Made by a program: the position numbers and the translations under genes. DNA of 21,060 nucleotides from CAZJFH01 sp964545205 (GTDB lineage Bacteria > Pseudomonadota > Alphaproteobacteria > Rhodospirillales > Magnetospirillaceae), in contig CAZJFH010000081.1 of the NCBI GenBank assembly GCA_964545205.1, positions 1 to 21,060 of the forward strand, read 5' to 3'. The notes beneath the pieces were generated by a model. The model made no database searches. It was not told the origin of the DNA and saw only the letters and a list, made by a program, of their open reading frames with translations. Below are positions 6,714-15,532 of the stretch, piece by piece (positions within the stretch are counted from its first letter, which is position 1; each line of letters begins with the position of its first letter).

Positions 6714-8297
6714 ATGGCCCGCGCCGCTCCCGCCCGCAACCGCCGTCGCGTCCTGTGCGTCTTCCCGGCCTACGTGCCGTCGTTCGGGACCTTCCAGAGC
6801 GCCTATCCGCTGCTCGCCGGCGTGCGCGCCTTCATGCCGCCGCAGGGCCTGCTGACCGTCGCCGCCTACCTGCCCGAGGCCTGGGAGGTGCGCTTCGTCG
6901 ACGAGAACATCCGGCCGGCCGCCGACGCCGACTTCGCCTGGGCCGACGCGGTGCTGGTCTCGGGCATGCACATCCAGCGCCGCGGCATCCGGGAGATCGC
7001 CAGGCGGGCGCGCGCCGCCGGCTGCGTCTCGGCGCTCGGCGGCCCTTCGGCCTCGGCCGATCCCGAGGCCTACGGCGATTTCGACTACCTGCATCTCGGC
7101 GAGCTCGGCGACGCCACCGACGCGCTGATCGCAGCGCTCGACGAGTCCTGCGCGCCGCCGCCCGAGCAGCGGCGGCTGGAGACGGCGGCGCGGCTGCCGC
7201 TGGAGGCGTTCCCGCCGCCGGCCTACCGGCTGGTGAACCTCGACCGCTATTTCCTGGCCTCGATCCAGTTCTCCAGCGGCTGCCCCTACGCCTGCGAGTT
7301 CTGCGACATCCCGGCGCTGTACGGCCGGGTGCCGCGCCTGAAGGCGCCGGAACAGGTTCTGGGCGAACTCGACGCGATGCGCCGGCAAGGCCGCGTGCAC
7401 GCGGTCTACTTCGTCGACGACAACTTCATCGGCAACCGCAAGGCGGCGCGGCTCCTGCTGCCGCACCTGATCGACTGGCAGCGGCGCAACGGCTATCCGC
7501 TGGAATTCGCCTGCGAGGCGACGCTCAACATCGCCAACCAGCCGGAAATCCTCGAACTGATGCGCGAGGCGCGCTTCACCACCCTGTTCTGCGGCATCGA
7601 GACGCCCGAGCTCGGCGCGCTGGCGGCGATGAACAAGGGCCACAACGCCAGGCTGCCGATGCTCGACGCCATCCGTACCCTGAACGGCTACGGCATCGAG
7701 GTGGTCAGCGGCATCATTCTCGGCCTCGATACCGACGGCCCGCAGACGGCGCCGGCGATCTCGGGCTTCGTCGAGGCCTCGGCGATCCCGATGCTGACCA
7801 TCAACCTGCTGCAGGCCCTGCCGCGCACGCCGCTGTGGGAGCGCCTGCGCCGCGAGGACCGGCTGATCGAGGACGATCCCGAGCGCGAATCGAACGTCCG
7901 CTTCCGCCTGCCCTACGACATGGTGCTGGCGACCTGGCGCCGCCTGGTGGCCGAGACCTTCGCGCCCGCGGCGGTCTATGGCCGCTTCGCCCACCAGCTC
8001 GCCCACACCTATCCCAACCGCTTCCGCCCGCCCAGGCGCGCCGCCGGGCCCGGCGACGTCGCCGAAGGCCTGCAGGTGCTCGCCAAGGTGCTGTGGCATG
8101 TCGGACTGCGCGGCGACTACCGCCGCATCTTCTGGCGCACGGCGGTGCCGCTGCTGAAGGCCGGGCGCGTCGACGACCTGCTGCACGTCGCCATCGTCGC
8201 CCACCACCTGATCACCTTCGCCCGCGCGGCGACCGAAGGCGGCCAGAACGCCTCGTTCTACTCCGCCAAGCTGCGCCAAGCCGAGGGCGCGGCCTGA
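6714..8297 (+). CDS. B12-binding radical SAM protein with C-terminal DUF4070-type region, HpnP-like (candidate hopanoid C-2 methylase)
   Basis: This 527-aa protein has an N-terminal cobalamin-binding-like domain (about 12-145), a radical SAM core with C190-x3-C194-x2-C197 in SSGCPYACEFCDIP, and a C-terminal DUF4070-like part (about 370-520). The opening CVFPAYVPSFGTFQSAYPL and MPPQGLLTVAAYLP, the segment SGMHIQR and the ending NASFYSAKLRQA resemble, from memory, HpnP, which adds a methyl group at C-2 of hopanoids using cobalamin and S-adenosylmethionine. Close paralogues with other or unknown substrates exist, and no other hopanoid gene is in this window, so the family is firm but the substrate is not. 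The start follows a GGGGG stretch. The gene stands alone, converging on the thioesterase across a repeat region. Confidence 0.9.
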   Translation: MARAAPARNRRRVLCVFPAYVPSFGTFQSAYPLLAGVRAFMPPQGLLTVAAYLPEAWEVRFVDENIRPAADADFAWADAVLVSGMHIQRRGIREIARRARAAGCVSALGGPSASADPEAYGDFDYLHLGELGDATDALIAALDESCAPPPEQRRLETAARLPLEAFPPPAYRLVNLDRYFLASIQFSSGCPYACEFCDIPALYGRVPRLKAPEQVLGELDAMRRQGRVHAVYFVDDNFIGNRKAARLLLPHLIDWQRRNGYPLEFACEATLNIANQPEILELMREARFTTLFCGIETPELGALAAMNKGHNARLPMLDAIRTLNGYGIEVVSGIILGLDTDGPQTAPAISGFVEASAIPMLTINLLQALPRTPLWERLRREDRLIEDDPERESNVRFRLPYDMVLATWRRLVAETFAPAAVYGRFAHQLAHTYPNRFRPPRRAAGPGDVAEGLQVLAKVLWHVGLRGDYRRIFWRTAVPLLKAGRVDDLLHVAIVAHHLITFARAATEGGQNASFYSAKLRQAEGAA

Positions 8298-8331
8298 CCG
8301 CGCTCATCTGCGCCTCGACCTGACCCGTCGG

Positions 8332-8483
8332 CCCTGGGAGCGCGGGCGTCCCGCCCGCACCGTCGGCCGCCTGAGGCGCTTGGCGGGCGGGACGCCCGCG
8401 CTCCCAGGGCGGTCAAGCAGAACCAAGCTGGAGATGCGAAATCGATGGGCATGACGAGGGAGCGCTGCAAACGCCTTTCCCGC
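8332..8483 (-). repeat. Long inverted-repeat element, copy 1
   Basis: The core is a perfect 27-bp inverted repeat (8332-8358 and 8383-8409, beginning CCCTGGGAGCGCGGGCGTCC) around a 24-nt loop (8359-8382). A flank to about 8483 contains AGCAGAACCAAGCTGGAG and ends ACGCCTTTCCCGC. The same flank lies on the other side of the core in the copies at 20765 and 20962. Copy 1 also has about 27 extra bases (8435-8460) interrupting the flank. It lies between convergent genes and could act as a terminator. Confidence 0.92.
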
Positions 8484-8527
8484 AAATCCGCCCCCGCAAA
8501 TCCGCGATGAACCCGATTTCAGGCGTC

Positions 8528-8547
8528 ATGCCCGCGAAAGCGGGCAT
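8528..8547. repeat. Short hairpin repeat (ATGCCCGC-GAAA-GCGGGCAT)
   Basis: This is an 8-bp perfect stem closed by a GAAA tetraloop, followed by CATCCATTCCTGT and a T/CAACAG segment. A diverged copy with a similar downstream tail is at 11638-11657. Such hairpins recur between genes in many proteobacteria. This one lies 40 bp beyond the thioesterase stop and may help end its transcript. The rest of 8484-8586 shows nothing recognisable. Confidence 0.75.
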
Positions 8548-8586
8548 CCATTCCTGTGGCATTTCAACAGGTTGCTCGAACCGGCG

Positions 8587-8982
8587 TCAGTCCTCCGTCG
8601 GCACCGGTCGCGGCCGGCGGTCGTCGCCGATGGCGACATAGGTGAAGATCGCCTCGGTGACCTTGACGTGCTCGCGGCCTTCGCGGCGGCGGACGAAGGC
8701 GGTGATGCGGTAGGTCAGCGAACTCCGCCCGATCTTCAGCAGCTCGGCGTAGAACGACAGCTCGTCGCCGACGAACACCGGCAGATGGAACTGCATGGCG
8801 TCGACCGCGATCGTCGCCACCCGGCCGCGGGCGCGGGCGATGGCGGCCGAGCCGCCGGCCAGGTCCATCTGGCTCATCAGCCAGCCGCCGAAGATGTCGC
8901 CGGAGGGGTTGGTGTCGGCGGGCATGGCGATGGTGCGGATCGCCAGCTCGATGCGGTTGCCGGAAGTATCCTGCGGGCTCAT
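8587..8982 (-). CDS. yciA: Acyl-CoA thioesterase, YciA-like hotdog fold
   Basis: This 131-aa hotdog-fold thioesterase is predicted to hydrolyse acyl-CoA to free acid and CoA in the cytoplasm. The hallmark PADTNPSGDIFGGWLMSQMDLAGG begins near residue 20 and includes the catalytic aspartate of the YciA/acyl-CoA hydrolase group. FHLPVFVGDELSFYAELLKIGRSS follows as expected. Length equals the usual YciA length. The open frame extends to 9594, but the ATG at 8982 has GGAGAG nearby and begins right before the family homology. It is transcribed divergently from the CZB gene across a 157-bp gap that must hold both promoters. Confidence 0.9.
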   Translation of the reverse strand: MSPQDTSGNRIELAIRTIAMPADTNPSGDIFGGWLMSQMDLAGGSAAIARARGRVATIAVDAMQFHLPVFVGDELSFYAELLKIGRSSLTYRITAFVRRREGREHVKVTEAIFTYVAIGDDRRPRPVPTED

Positions 8983-9139
8983 CCGTCTCTCCAAGGTGGG
9001 AGATGCCGATTGTACCCCTCCTCCTCGCCGCCGCAAGGCCGCGGCCATGCTTCGGGGTGGGGTCGACCCGCCACAAGGGCGATACCGGCGGCGCTGGTTC
9101 GGGCGTAGAATCATGTTCGATGGGGCGAGGGAGGCGAAG

Positions 9140-9511
9140 ATGCCTCGGACGGATCTCGAAACGGCGCTCGGAGAGCATGTCGACTGGCTCGGCCGGCTGA
9201 TGGCCGCGCACATGACGGGCCGCGTCGGCGCGGCGCTCCTGCACGAGACCGCCGAGTGCGACTGCGCCTTCGGCAAATGGCTGCTCTCGGCGGTGCCCGA
9301 GTCGGACGAGGACGGCGCCGCGCTGGCGCTGGTCGGGGACCTGCACGCGACGATGCACCACGCCGCCCGCGATCTGCTCGACGACATCGGCCGCGCCGCG
9401 GACACCGAGGTCGCGTTCACGGCCCTGCTCAGCTGCGTGCTGGCGTTCAACGCCGCGGTGCGCCGGCTGCGGCTGCTCAAGAGCGCGCCCAGGGACGAGC
9501 CCGCCTGGTAG
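9140..9511 (+). CDS. Stand-alone CZB (chemoreceptor zinc-binding) domain protein
   Basis: This 123-aa soluble protein consists of little more than a CZB domain, which is usually found at the end of chemoreceptors or diguanylate cyclases and binds zinc through three His and one Cys. Candidate ligands are H13 (GEHVDWL), C42 in CDCAFGKWL, and H69/H73 in DLHATMHHAARDLL; the C-x-FGKW core is diagnostic. Members sense zinc or hypochlorous acid through the cysteine-zinc centre. The start at 9140 is set by GGGAGG 5 bases upstream; an earlier ATG at 9113 lacks such a site. No transmembrane or output domain is present, so it may act by protein contact. It lies 81 bp before parE in the same direction. 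Confidence 0.87.
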   Translation: MPRTDLETALGEHVDWLGRLMAAHMTGRVGAALLHETAECDCAFGKWLLSAVPESDEDGAALALVGDLHATMHHAARDLLDDIGRAADTEVAFTALLSCVLAFNAAVRRLRLLKSAPRDEPAW

Positions 9512-9592
9512 AGCATACAAGATGTGGTGTCGCGCGGCATTCGCGCGCCCCAGCCTTGCCTAAATCGGCCGAATCGGCTACGACTCGGCGCC

Positions 9593-11584
<1,992 letters not shown>

Positions 11585-11637
11585 GCCTTCCTGGCCGGCG
11601 CCGTTTCGCCGCTCCCGCGGAAGAGCGTGTTGCCGTC

Positions 11638-11657
11638 ATGCCGGCGAAGGCCGGCAT
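11638..11657. repeat. Short hairpin repeat, diverged copy
   Basis: ATGCCGGC-GAAG-GCCGGCAT is an 8-bp perfect stem followed by CATCCATCCTGTTGCGTTTCAA. It matches the copy at 8528-8547 in flanking GTCATGCC and CATCCAT. The stem bases have changed in a compensating way (CCCGC/GCGGG to CCGGC/GCCGG), so pairing is kept. Confidence 0.75.
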
Positions 11658-11698
11658 CCATCCTGTTGCGTTTCAATACGTTGCGACGCCTCAGGAAC

Positions 11699-11724
11699 GG
11701 GCTCCCGCTTCCAAGCGGGAGCCC
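11699..11724 (+). terminator. Strong hairpin downstream of parE
   Basis: A perfect 12-bp stem (GGGCTCCCGCTT / AAGCGGGAGCCC) with a 2-nt centre lies 115 bp past the parE stop. There is no T-run after it, so it may be a factor-assisted terminator, an RNA-stabilising end or another repeat. Confidence 0.45.
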
Positions 11725-11886
11725 AGGCCTGACCGGGGCCTGCGCGACCGGCGCCCCGCCGGCCGCTGTCGCGAATCTTTACACGCCGTCCGTACACGGA
11801 CCGGCAAGTCTTTGAACCGCCGGCACTTGTTTCCTACGGCATAGCCGTTGCAGCTCGCCCCATGCATATCGGCATAGGAGGAGAGT

Positions 11887-12543
11887 ATGCGAAAAATACT
11901 GACCGTGGCCGCCTGCCTGACCCCGTTGCTCGCCGCCGCGCCGGCGGCCCAGGCGGCGCTGGTCTACACCGGCAGCTTCACGGCGCTCAACGAGTCCGGC
12001 GTCACGGGCAGCGCCACGCTGACGCTCGACGGTCCGATGCTGACGGTGGCGATCGAGGCCGCCGGGCTCGAGGCCGGCATGACCCATCCCCAGCACATCC
12101 ATGGCCGGTTCGAAGGCGGCGACCCGGTGGATTCGGTCATCCCGCCGCCGGCCGCCGACACCGATGGCGACGGCTTCATCGAGCTGGCCGAGGGCCTGCC
12201 CTTCTACGGGCCGGTGATCCTGCCGCTGCAGCCGTTCCCGACCGCCGACGACGGCACCGTCTCGTTCCTGCAGACCTACGACCTGACCGAGACCGACCTG
12301 CTGGGGGAGGACCTCACCGCCGACGACCTGACGCCGCTGCATCTGCGCGAGATCGTGCTCCACGGCATGACCGTCGCGCCGGGGCTCGGCGAGGGCACCG
12401 AAGGCGAGGTCGATGGCGCGGGCGGCTATCTGCCGACGCTGCCGATCGCCGCCGCCGAGCTGGTGCGGGTCCCGGAACCGGGCACCCTGGCTCTGCTCGG
12501 CTTCGGCCTCGCGGGGCTGGGCGCCGTCCGGCGCCGGCGCTAA
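11887..12543 (+). CDS. Secreted CHRD domain protein with PEP-CTERM sorting signal
   Basis: This 218-aa exported protein has a cleavable signal peptide (1-23, ending AAQA). A CHRD domain (about 25-160) includes the histidine-rich HPQHIHGRF at 67-74, and the C-terminal exosortase signal is VPEPGTLALLGFGLAGLGAVRRRR (195-218). CHRD domains occur in chordin and in many secreted bacterial proteins of unknown function. The PEP-CTERM tail means membrane retention and processing by an exosortase, usually in strains making exopolysaccharide. The start is supported by GGAGGAG 3 bases before the ATG. Its stop overlaps the stop of the convergent transglycosylase gene by 4 bp. No exosortase gene is in the window. 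Confidence 0.88.
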   Translation: MRKILTVAACLTPLLAAAPAAQAALVYTGSFTALNESGVTGSATLTLDGPMLTVAIEAAGLEAGMTHPQHIHGRFEGGDPVDSVIPPPAADTDGDGFIELAEGLPFYGPVILPLQPFPTADDGTVSFLQTYDLTETDLLGEDLTADDLTPLHLREIVLHGMTVAPGLGEGTEGEVDGAGGYLPTLPIAAAELVRVPEPGTLALLGFGLAGLGAVRRRR

Positions 12544-13088
12544 TCGGTCGCCAGATCGGCCGGCCGCTCCGGCCTGTCCGTCCCGGCCCGGCCCTCGCGT
12601 TCCCGCCAGGCGATCTCGCGGCCGCCGGCGGCGGTGGCGCGGCCGTGGGTGCGCAGGCCGGCGCGGCCGGTGATCTTGGCGACATAGGCGCGGGTCTCGC
12701 GATAAGGCGGCACGCCGTCGTAGCGGTCGACCGCGCCCTCGCCGGCGTTGTAGGCGGCCAGGGCCAGGCGGACGTCGCCGTCGTAGCGCCGCAGCAGCCA
12801 GGCGAGATAGGCGCAGCCGCCGCGCACGTTCTGGGCCGGATCGAACACGTCGCGCACCCCGAAGCGCCGGGCGGTGCCGGGCATCAGCTGCATCAGCCCC
12901 TTGGCGCCCTGCGGCGACACCGCGCGCGGGTTGTACGACGATTCGGCGCGGATGACCGCCAGCACCAGGCCGGGGTCGAGGCCGTGGCGCTCGGCCTCCC
13001 GGTGGGCCAGCGCGGCGATGGTTGCGGGTGCCTCGGCGGCGGCGGAGGGGCTCAGCAGCAGGCCGAGCAGAAATACGATCCGGCGCAT
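12540..13088 (-). CDS. Lytic transglycosylase, SLT domain (tandem copy A)
   Basis: This 182-aa exported muramidase-like enzyme is predicted to cleave peptidoglycan glycan strands with formation of 1,6-anhydromuramic ends. The signal peptide spans 1-20 (MRRIVFLLGLLLSPSAAAEA). The GH23-type SLT fold shows catalytic E49 in AVIRAESSYNPRAVS, then GLMQLMPGTARRFGV (64-78), RGGCAYLAWLL (89-99) and AYNAGEGAVDRYDGVPPYRETRAYV (112-136). The C-terminal 40 residues are Arg/Gly-rich and probably disordered. It lies 57 bp downstream of a close paralogue, same strand, and may share its transcript. The stop codon overlaps that of the CHRD gene. Confidence 0.92.
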   Translation of the reverse strand: MRRIVFLLGLLLSPSAAAEAPATIAALAHREAERHGLDPGLVLAVIRAESSYNPRAVSPQGAKGLMQLMPGTARRFGVRDVFDPAQNVRGGCAYLAWLLRRYDGDVRLALAAYNAGEGAVDRYDGVPPYRETRAYVAKITGRAGLRTHGRATAAGGREIAWREREGRAGTDRPERPADLATD

Positions 13089-13145
13089 GGCCGGCGTACA
13101 TAGCCGAAACGGCCGCGCGGCGCGCGGGCGCAGACGGCTTACCCC

Positions 13146-13718
13146 TTAAGGCCCCGCCCGTCGGCGCCCCGGGCCGGCGGGGCCGAACAGGCCCGGAACG
13201 CCTCGCTCGGCGCGCCATTCGACGCTCAGCGGCGGCCGCGGGAACTCGGGGCGGCCGGGATAGAGGCGCCGCAGCGCCGCGACATAGGCCCGGGTCTCGG
13301 CGAAGGGCGGCACGCCGCCATGGGCGTCGACCGCCCGCTCGCCGGCGTTGTAGGCCGCCGCCGCCAGTTCGAGGTCGCCGTCGTAGCGGTCCAGCAGCCA
13401 GGCGAGATAGGCGCAGCCGCCGCGCAGGTTCTGCGCCGGATCCCAGGCGTCGCGCACGCCGAAGCGTCGCGCCGTGCCGGGCATGAGCTGCATCAGCCCC
13501 ATCGCCCCCTTGGGACTGCGCGCCCGGACGCGAAATCCGGATTCGATGCGGATGATCGCCAGCACCAGGTCGGGGTCGAGGCCGTGCCGCCGCGCGGCGG
13601 CGCGCGCCAGCCGCTCGATCTCGGGCGGCGGCTCCAGCCTCGGTGCGGACTCGGGAGCCGCGACGGCGGGCGGGGCGACCAGCAGGGCGACGATCAGGAT
13701 CAGTCGGCGCAGCGGCAT
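13146..13718 (-). CDS. Lytic transglycosylase, SLT domain (tandem copy B)
   Basis: This 190-aa paralogue of the next gene has the same architecture: a signal peptide (1-20, MPLRRLILIVALLVAPPAVA), catalytic E59 in AIIRIESGFRVRARS, GLMQLMPGTARRFGV (74-88), RGGCAYLAWLL (99-109) and AYNAGERAVDAHGGVPPFAETRAYV (122-146). The usual N-P after the catalytic glutamate is replaced by R-V. The frame is open to 13760, but the upstream 14 residues would precede the signal peptide, so the ATG at 13718 is preferred; no clear Shine-Dalgarno is seen. It is divergent from the diguanylate cyclase gene. Catalysis should be intact, but the tail differs completely from copy A. Confidence 0.91.
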   Translation of the reverse strand: MPLRRLILIVALLVAPPAVAAPESAPRLEPPPEIERLARAAARRHGLDPDLVLAIIRIESGFRVRARSPKGAMGLMQLMPGTARRFGVRDAWDPAQNLRGGCAYLAWLLDRYDGDLELAAAAYNAGERAVDAHGGVPPFAETRAYVAALRRLYPGRPEFPRPPLSVEWRAERGVPGLFGPAGPGRRRAGP

Positions 13719-13802
13719 GCATGAGTCATGGGGACGCCGCGGGCGACGCCAACCGGGCATCGGTGGATACGACGCCGGTGGCAGCCGTCCACCGGAACTT
13801 GT

Positions 13803-13826
13803 TGAACCCCGAGGAATTCGGGTTCA
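13803..13826. promoter_or_regulatory. Inverted repeat upstream of the diguanylate cyclase
   Basis: TGAACCC and GGGTTCA form perfect 7-bp arms around a 10-nt centre, ending 10 bp before the ATG at 13837. It could be an operator or a 5'-leader hairpin restricting translation. No Shine-Dalgarno at normal distance is visible for this gene. Confidence 0.4.
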
Positions 13827-13836
13827 CCCTGCTGGC

Positions 13837-15024
13837 ATGGTCACCCTGCCGGACTTCATCGCCCGCCAGATGCCGGCGCAGCTTGCCGAACTCGTCGGCA
13901 GCCGCCGGCATCCGCCCTATCTCGACCGCCACCGCGCCGAGGCGATCGTCGCCCGGGTGCGCCTGGTCTCGGCGGCGTTCGCCGCGTTCACGCTGTTCTG
14001 GATCGTGCTCGACCACCTGACCCTGCCGTCGCCGCTGTGGATGGTGATGGCCGGGCTGCGCGTCGTCTCGGCCGCCGTGTTCACATGGCTGGCGGTGTAC
14101 TCGCCGCGCAATCCGAGCCGCGCGACCGCGCTGGGCTGGCTGGGGGCGATGCTGGCCAATCCCGTCGTCTTCTACGTCGTCGCGCAGGCGCTGTTCATCG
14201 GCCACGAATTGCCCGAGGTGGCGATGGTCAACGCGCGGCTGTACGCGATGCTGCCCTTCGTGGTGGTCGCCGGGCTGAGCGTGTTCCCGCTGACGGTGAT
14301 CGAGGGGCTGATCTTCGCGGCGCCGGTGCTGGCGATGACCACCCTGGGTCCGATCGCGCTCGGCCGTTTCGACTGGGTCGACCAGTTGCCCACCCTGTGG
14401 GTGCTGCTGCTGATCCTCGGCGTCTACCTGATGTCGGGGATGATCCAGCTCCACTACATGATGGCGCTGCTGCGCCGCGCCAGCCACGACGCCCTGACCG
14501 GCACCCTGACCCGGCGCAGCGGCAACGAGATCGTCGAGCTGTATTTCGCGGCGGCGCGCCAGCGCGGCGCGCCGTTCGCGGTGGCGTTCCTGGACATCGA
14601 CAACTTCAAGAGCGTCAACGACCGCTTCGGCCACGAGGCCGGCGACGCGCTGCTGCGCGACGTCGCCGCCAATCTCAACCGGTTGCTGCGGCGCGGCGAC
14701 ATGGTCGTGCGCTGGGGCGGCGAGGAATTCGTGCTGCTGCTGCCCGACACCGACCTGCCCGGCGCGCGCATCGTGATGAAGCGCATCGTCCAGGAATGGC
14801 TGGGCGAGCGCCCCGACGGCGGCCCGGTCACCGCCAGCATCGGCGTCGCCGAGATGCTCAGCGACGGCGTCGACGACTGGCCGCATCTCGTCGACCTCGC
14901 CGACCGGCGCATGTACCGGGCCAAGCACCGCGGCAAGGCGCACTGCCTGCTCAAGGACGGCGAGATCCTGCCGGGCGCCGGCCCCGGCGCCGCGGCGGTC
15001 GAGAACGAACTGGTCAGCGCCTGA
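13837..15024 (+). CDS. Membrane-bound diguanylate cyclase (GGDEF)
   Basis: This 395-aa inner-membrane enzyme makes cyclic di-GMP from two GTP. About six hydrophobic segments lie between residues 42 and 206, with no recognised sensor domain among them. The GGDEF domain runs from about 215 to 375. It shows DALTGTLTRRS at 218-228, FLDIDNFKSVNDRFGHEAGD at 251-270, and the active-site GGEEF at 294-298. An intact inhibitory I-site RxxD (R285-D288) lies exactly five residues before it, so product inhibition is expected. The open frame extends upstream to 13474 over the transglycosylase gene, but homology and hydrophobic structure begin after the ATG at 13837. The signal sensed is unknown. Confidence 0.93.
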   Translation: MVTLPDFIARQMPAQLAELVGSRRHPPYLDRHRAEAIVARVRLVSAAFAAFTLFWIVLDHLTLPSPLWMVMAGLRVVSAAVFTWLAVYSPRNPSRATALGWLGAMLANPVVFYVVAQALFIGHELPEVAMVNARLYAMLPFVVVAGLSVFPLTVIEGLIFAAPVLAMTTLGPIALGRFDWVDQLPTLWVLLLILGVYLMSGMIQLHYMMALLRRASHDALTGTLTRRSGNEIVELYFAAARQRGAPFAVAFLDIDNFKSVNDRFGHEAGDALLRDVAANLNRLLRRGDMVVRWGGEEFVLLLPDTDLPGARIVMKRIVQEWLGERPDGGPVTASIGVAEMLSDGVDDWPHLVDLADRRMYRAKHRGKAHCLLKDGEILPGAGPGAAAVENELVSA

Positions 15025-15032
15025 CCCTTCAG

Positions 15033-15052
15033 GGGCGGTTGATCCCCCGCCC
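15033..15052 (+). terminator. Weak hairpin after the diguanylate cyclase
   Basis: GGGCGG and CCGCCC can pair around an 8-nt loop, 8 bp past the stop. There is no T-run, so it may only be chance in GC-rich sequence. Confidence 0.25.
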
Positions 15053-15097
15053 GCGACGCGTAGACTGGGACCACACCTTCGCTCACGGGAGGGCTCG

Positions 15098-15532
15098 ATG
15101 CAGTCCGGCGATCCGTTCGCGCCGTTCTTCGCGGCGCTGCAGCAGTTCAATGAGCTCGTGTTCCGCGGCGGCAACGACGCCGTCGCGCAGGCCTACCGCC
15201 GCAATCTCGACGCGATCGAGCACGCCAACCGCGTGATCATGGACGGCACCCTCGACGCCTCGCGCCGCCAGGCCGAGATCCTGCGCAAGACGATGGAGGA
15301 CATCGCCCAGGCGGCGCAGACGGTGCTCGCGGCCAAAAGCCCGGGCGACGCCGCCCAGGCGCAGGTCCGCTACGTCGAGGACGCCGTCGGCGCGGCGGTG
15401 GACCGCATGCGCGAGCTCAACGAAGCGATGGCGAAGGCCAACACCGAGGCGCTGGAGGTGCTGCGCGACCGGCTGATCGCCAGCTTCGAGGAAGCGGTCG
15501 ACGTCCAGCGGGACTCGAAGCCGAAGGACTAG
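15098..15532 (+). CDS. Phasin family protein
   Basis: This 144-aa, helix-rich, cysteine-free protein fits the alphaproteobacterial phasin family, small amphipathic proteins that coat polyhydroxyalkanoate granules. Supporting features are the start DPFAPFFAALQQFNELVFRGGNDAVAQAYRRNLDAIEHANRV, alanine-rich heptad-like helices through the middle, and the segment RMRELNEAMAKANTEALEVLRDRLIASFEE near the end. The start is fixed by GGGAGGG shortly before the ATG. No PHA synthase, depolymerase or PhaR gene lies in the window, so a granule role is inferred from the family. The stop codon overlaps that of comEC by 4 bp (CTAG). Confidence 0.78.
   Translation: MQSGDPFAPFFAALQQFNELVFRGGNDAVAQAYRRNLDAIEHANRVIMDGTLDASRRQAEILRKTMEDIAQAAQTVLAAKSPGDAAQAQVRYVEDAVGAAVDRMRELNEAMAKANTEALEVLRDRLIASFEEAVDVQRDSKPKD

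Larger units (their letters stand above)
11585..11886. other. 302-bp intergenic region with two hairpins
   Basis: No gene is supported in this gap between parE and the CHRD gene. It holds a short hairpin repeat (11638-11657), a 12-bp stem hairpin (11699-11724) and, near the right end, the probable promoter and ribosome site of the CHRD gene. I cannot identify a convincing -10. Confidence 0.7.

Noticed and set aside
6594..8279. 561-codon minus-strand frame opposite the radical SAM gene
   Set aside because: It is a shadow frame with repetitive R/G/A/Q-rich translation and no motifs.
8795..9139. Long upstream extension of the CZB frame
   Set aside because: It runs through the thioesterase gene on the other strand. 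The ATG at 9140 has a strong Shine-Dalgarno and the homology starts there.
13474..13836. Upstream extension of the diguanylate cyclase frame
   Set aside because: It is antisense to the transglycosylase gene and has no membrane or signalling homology before 13837.
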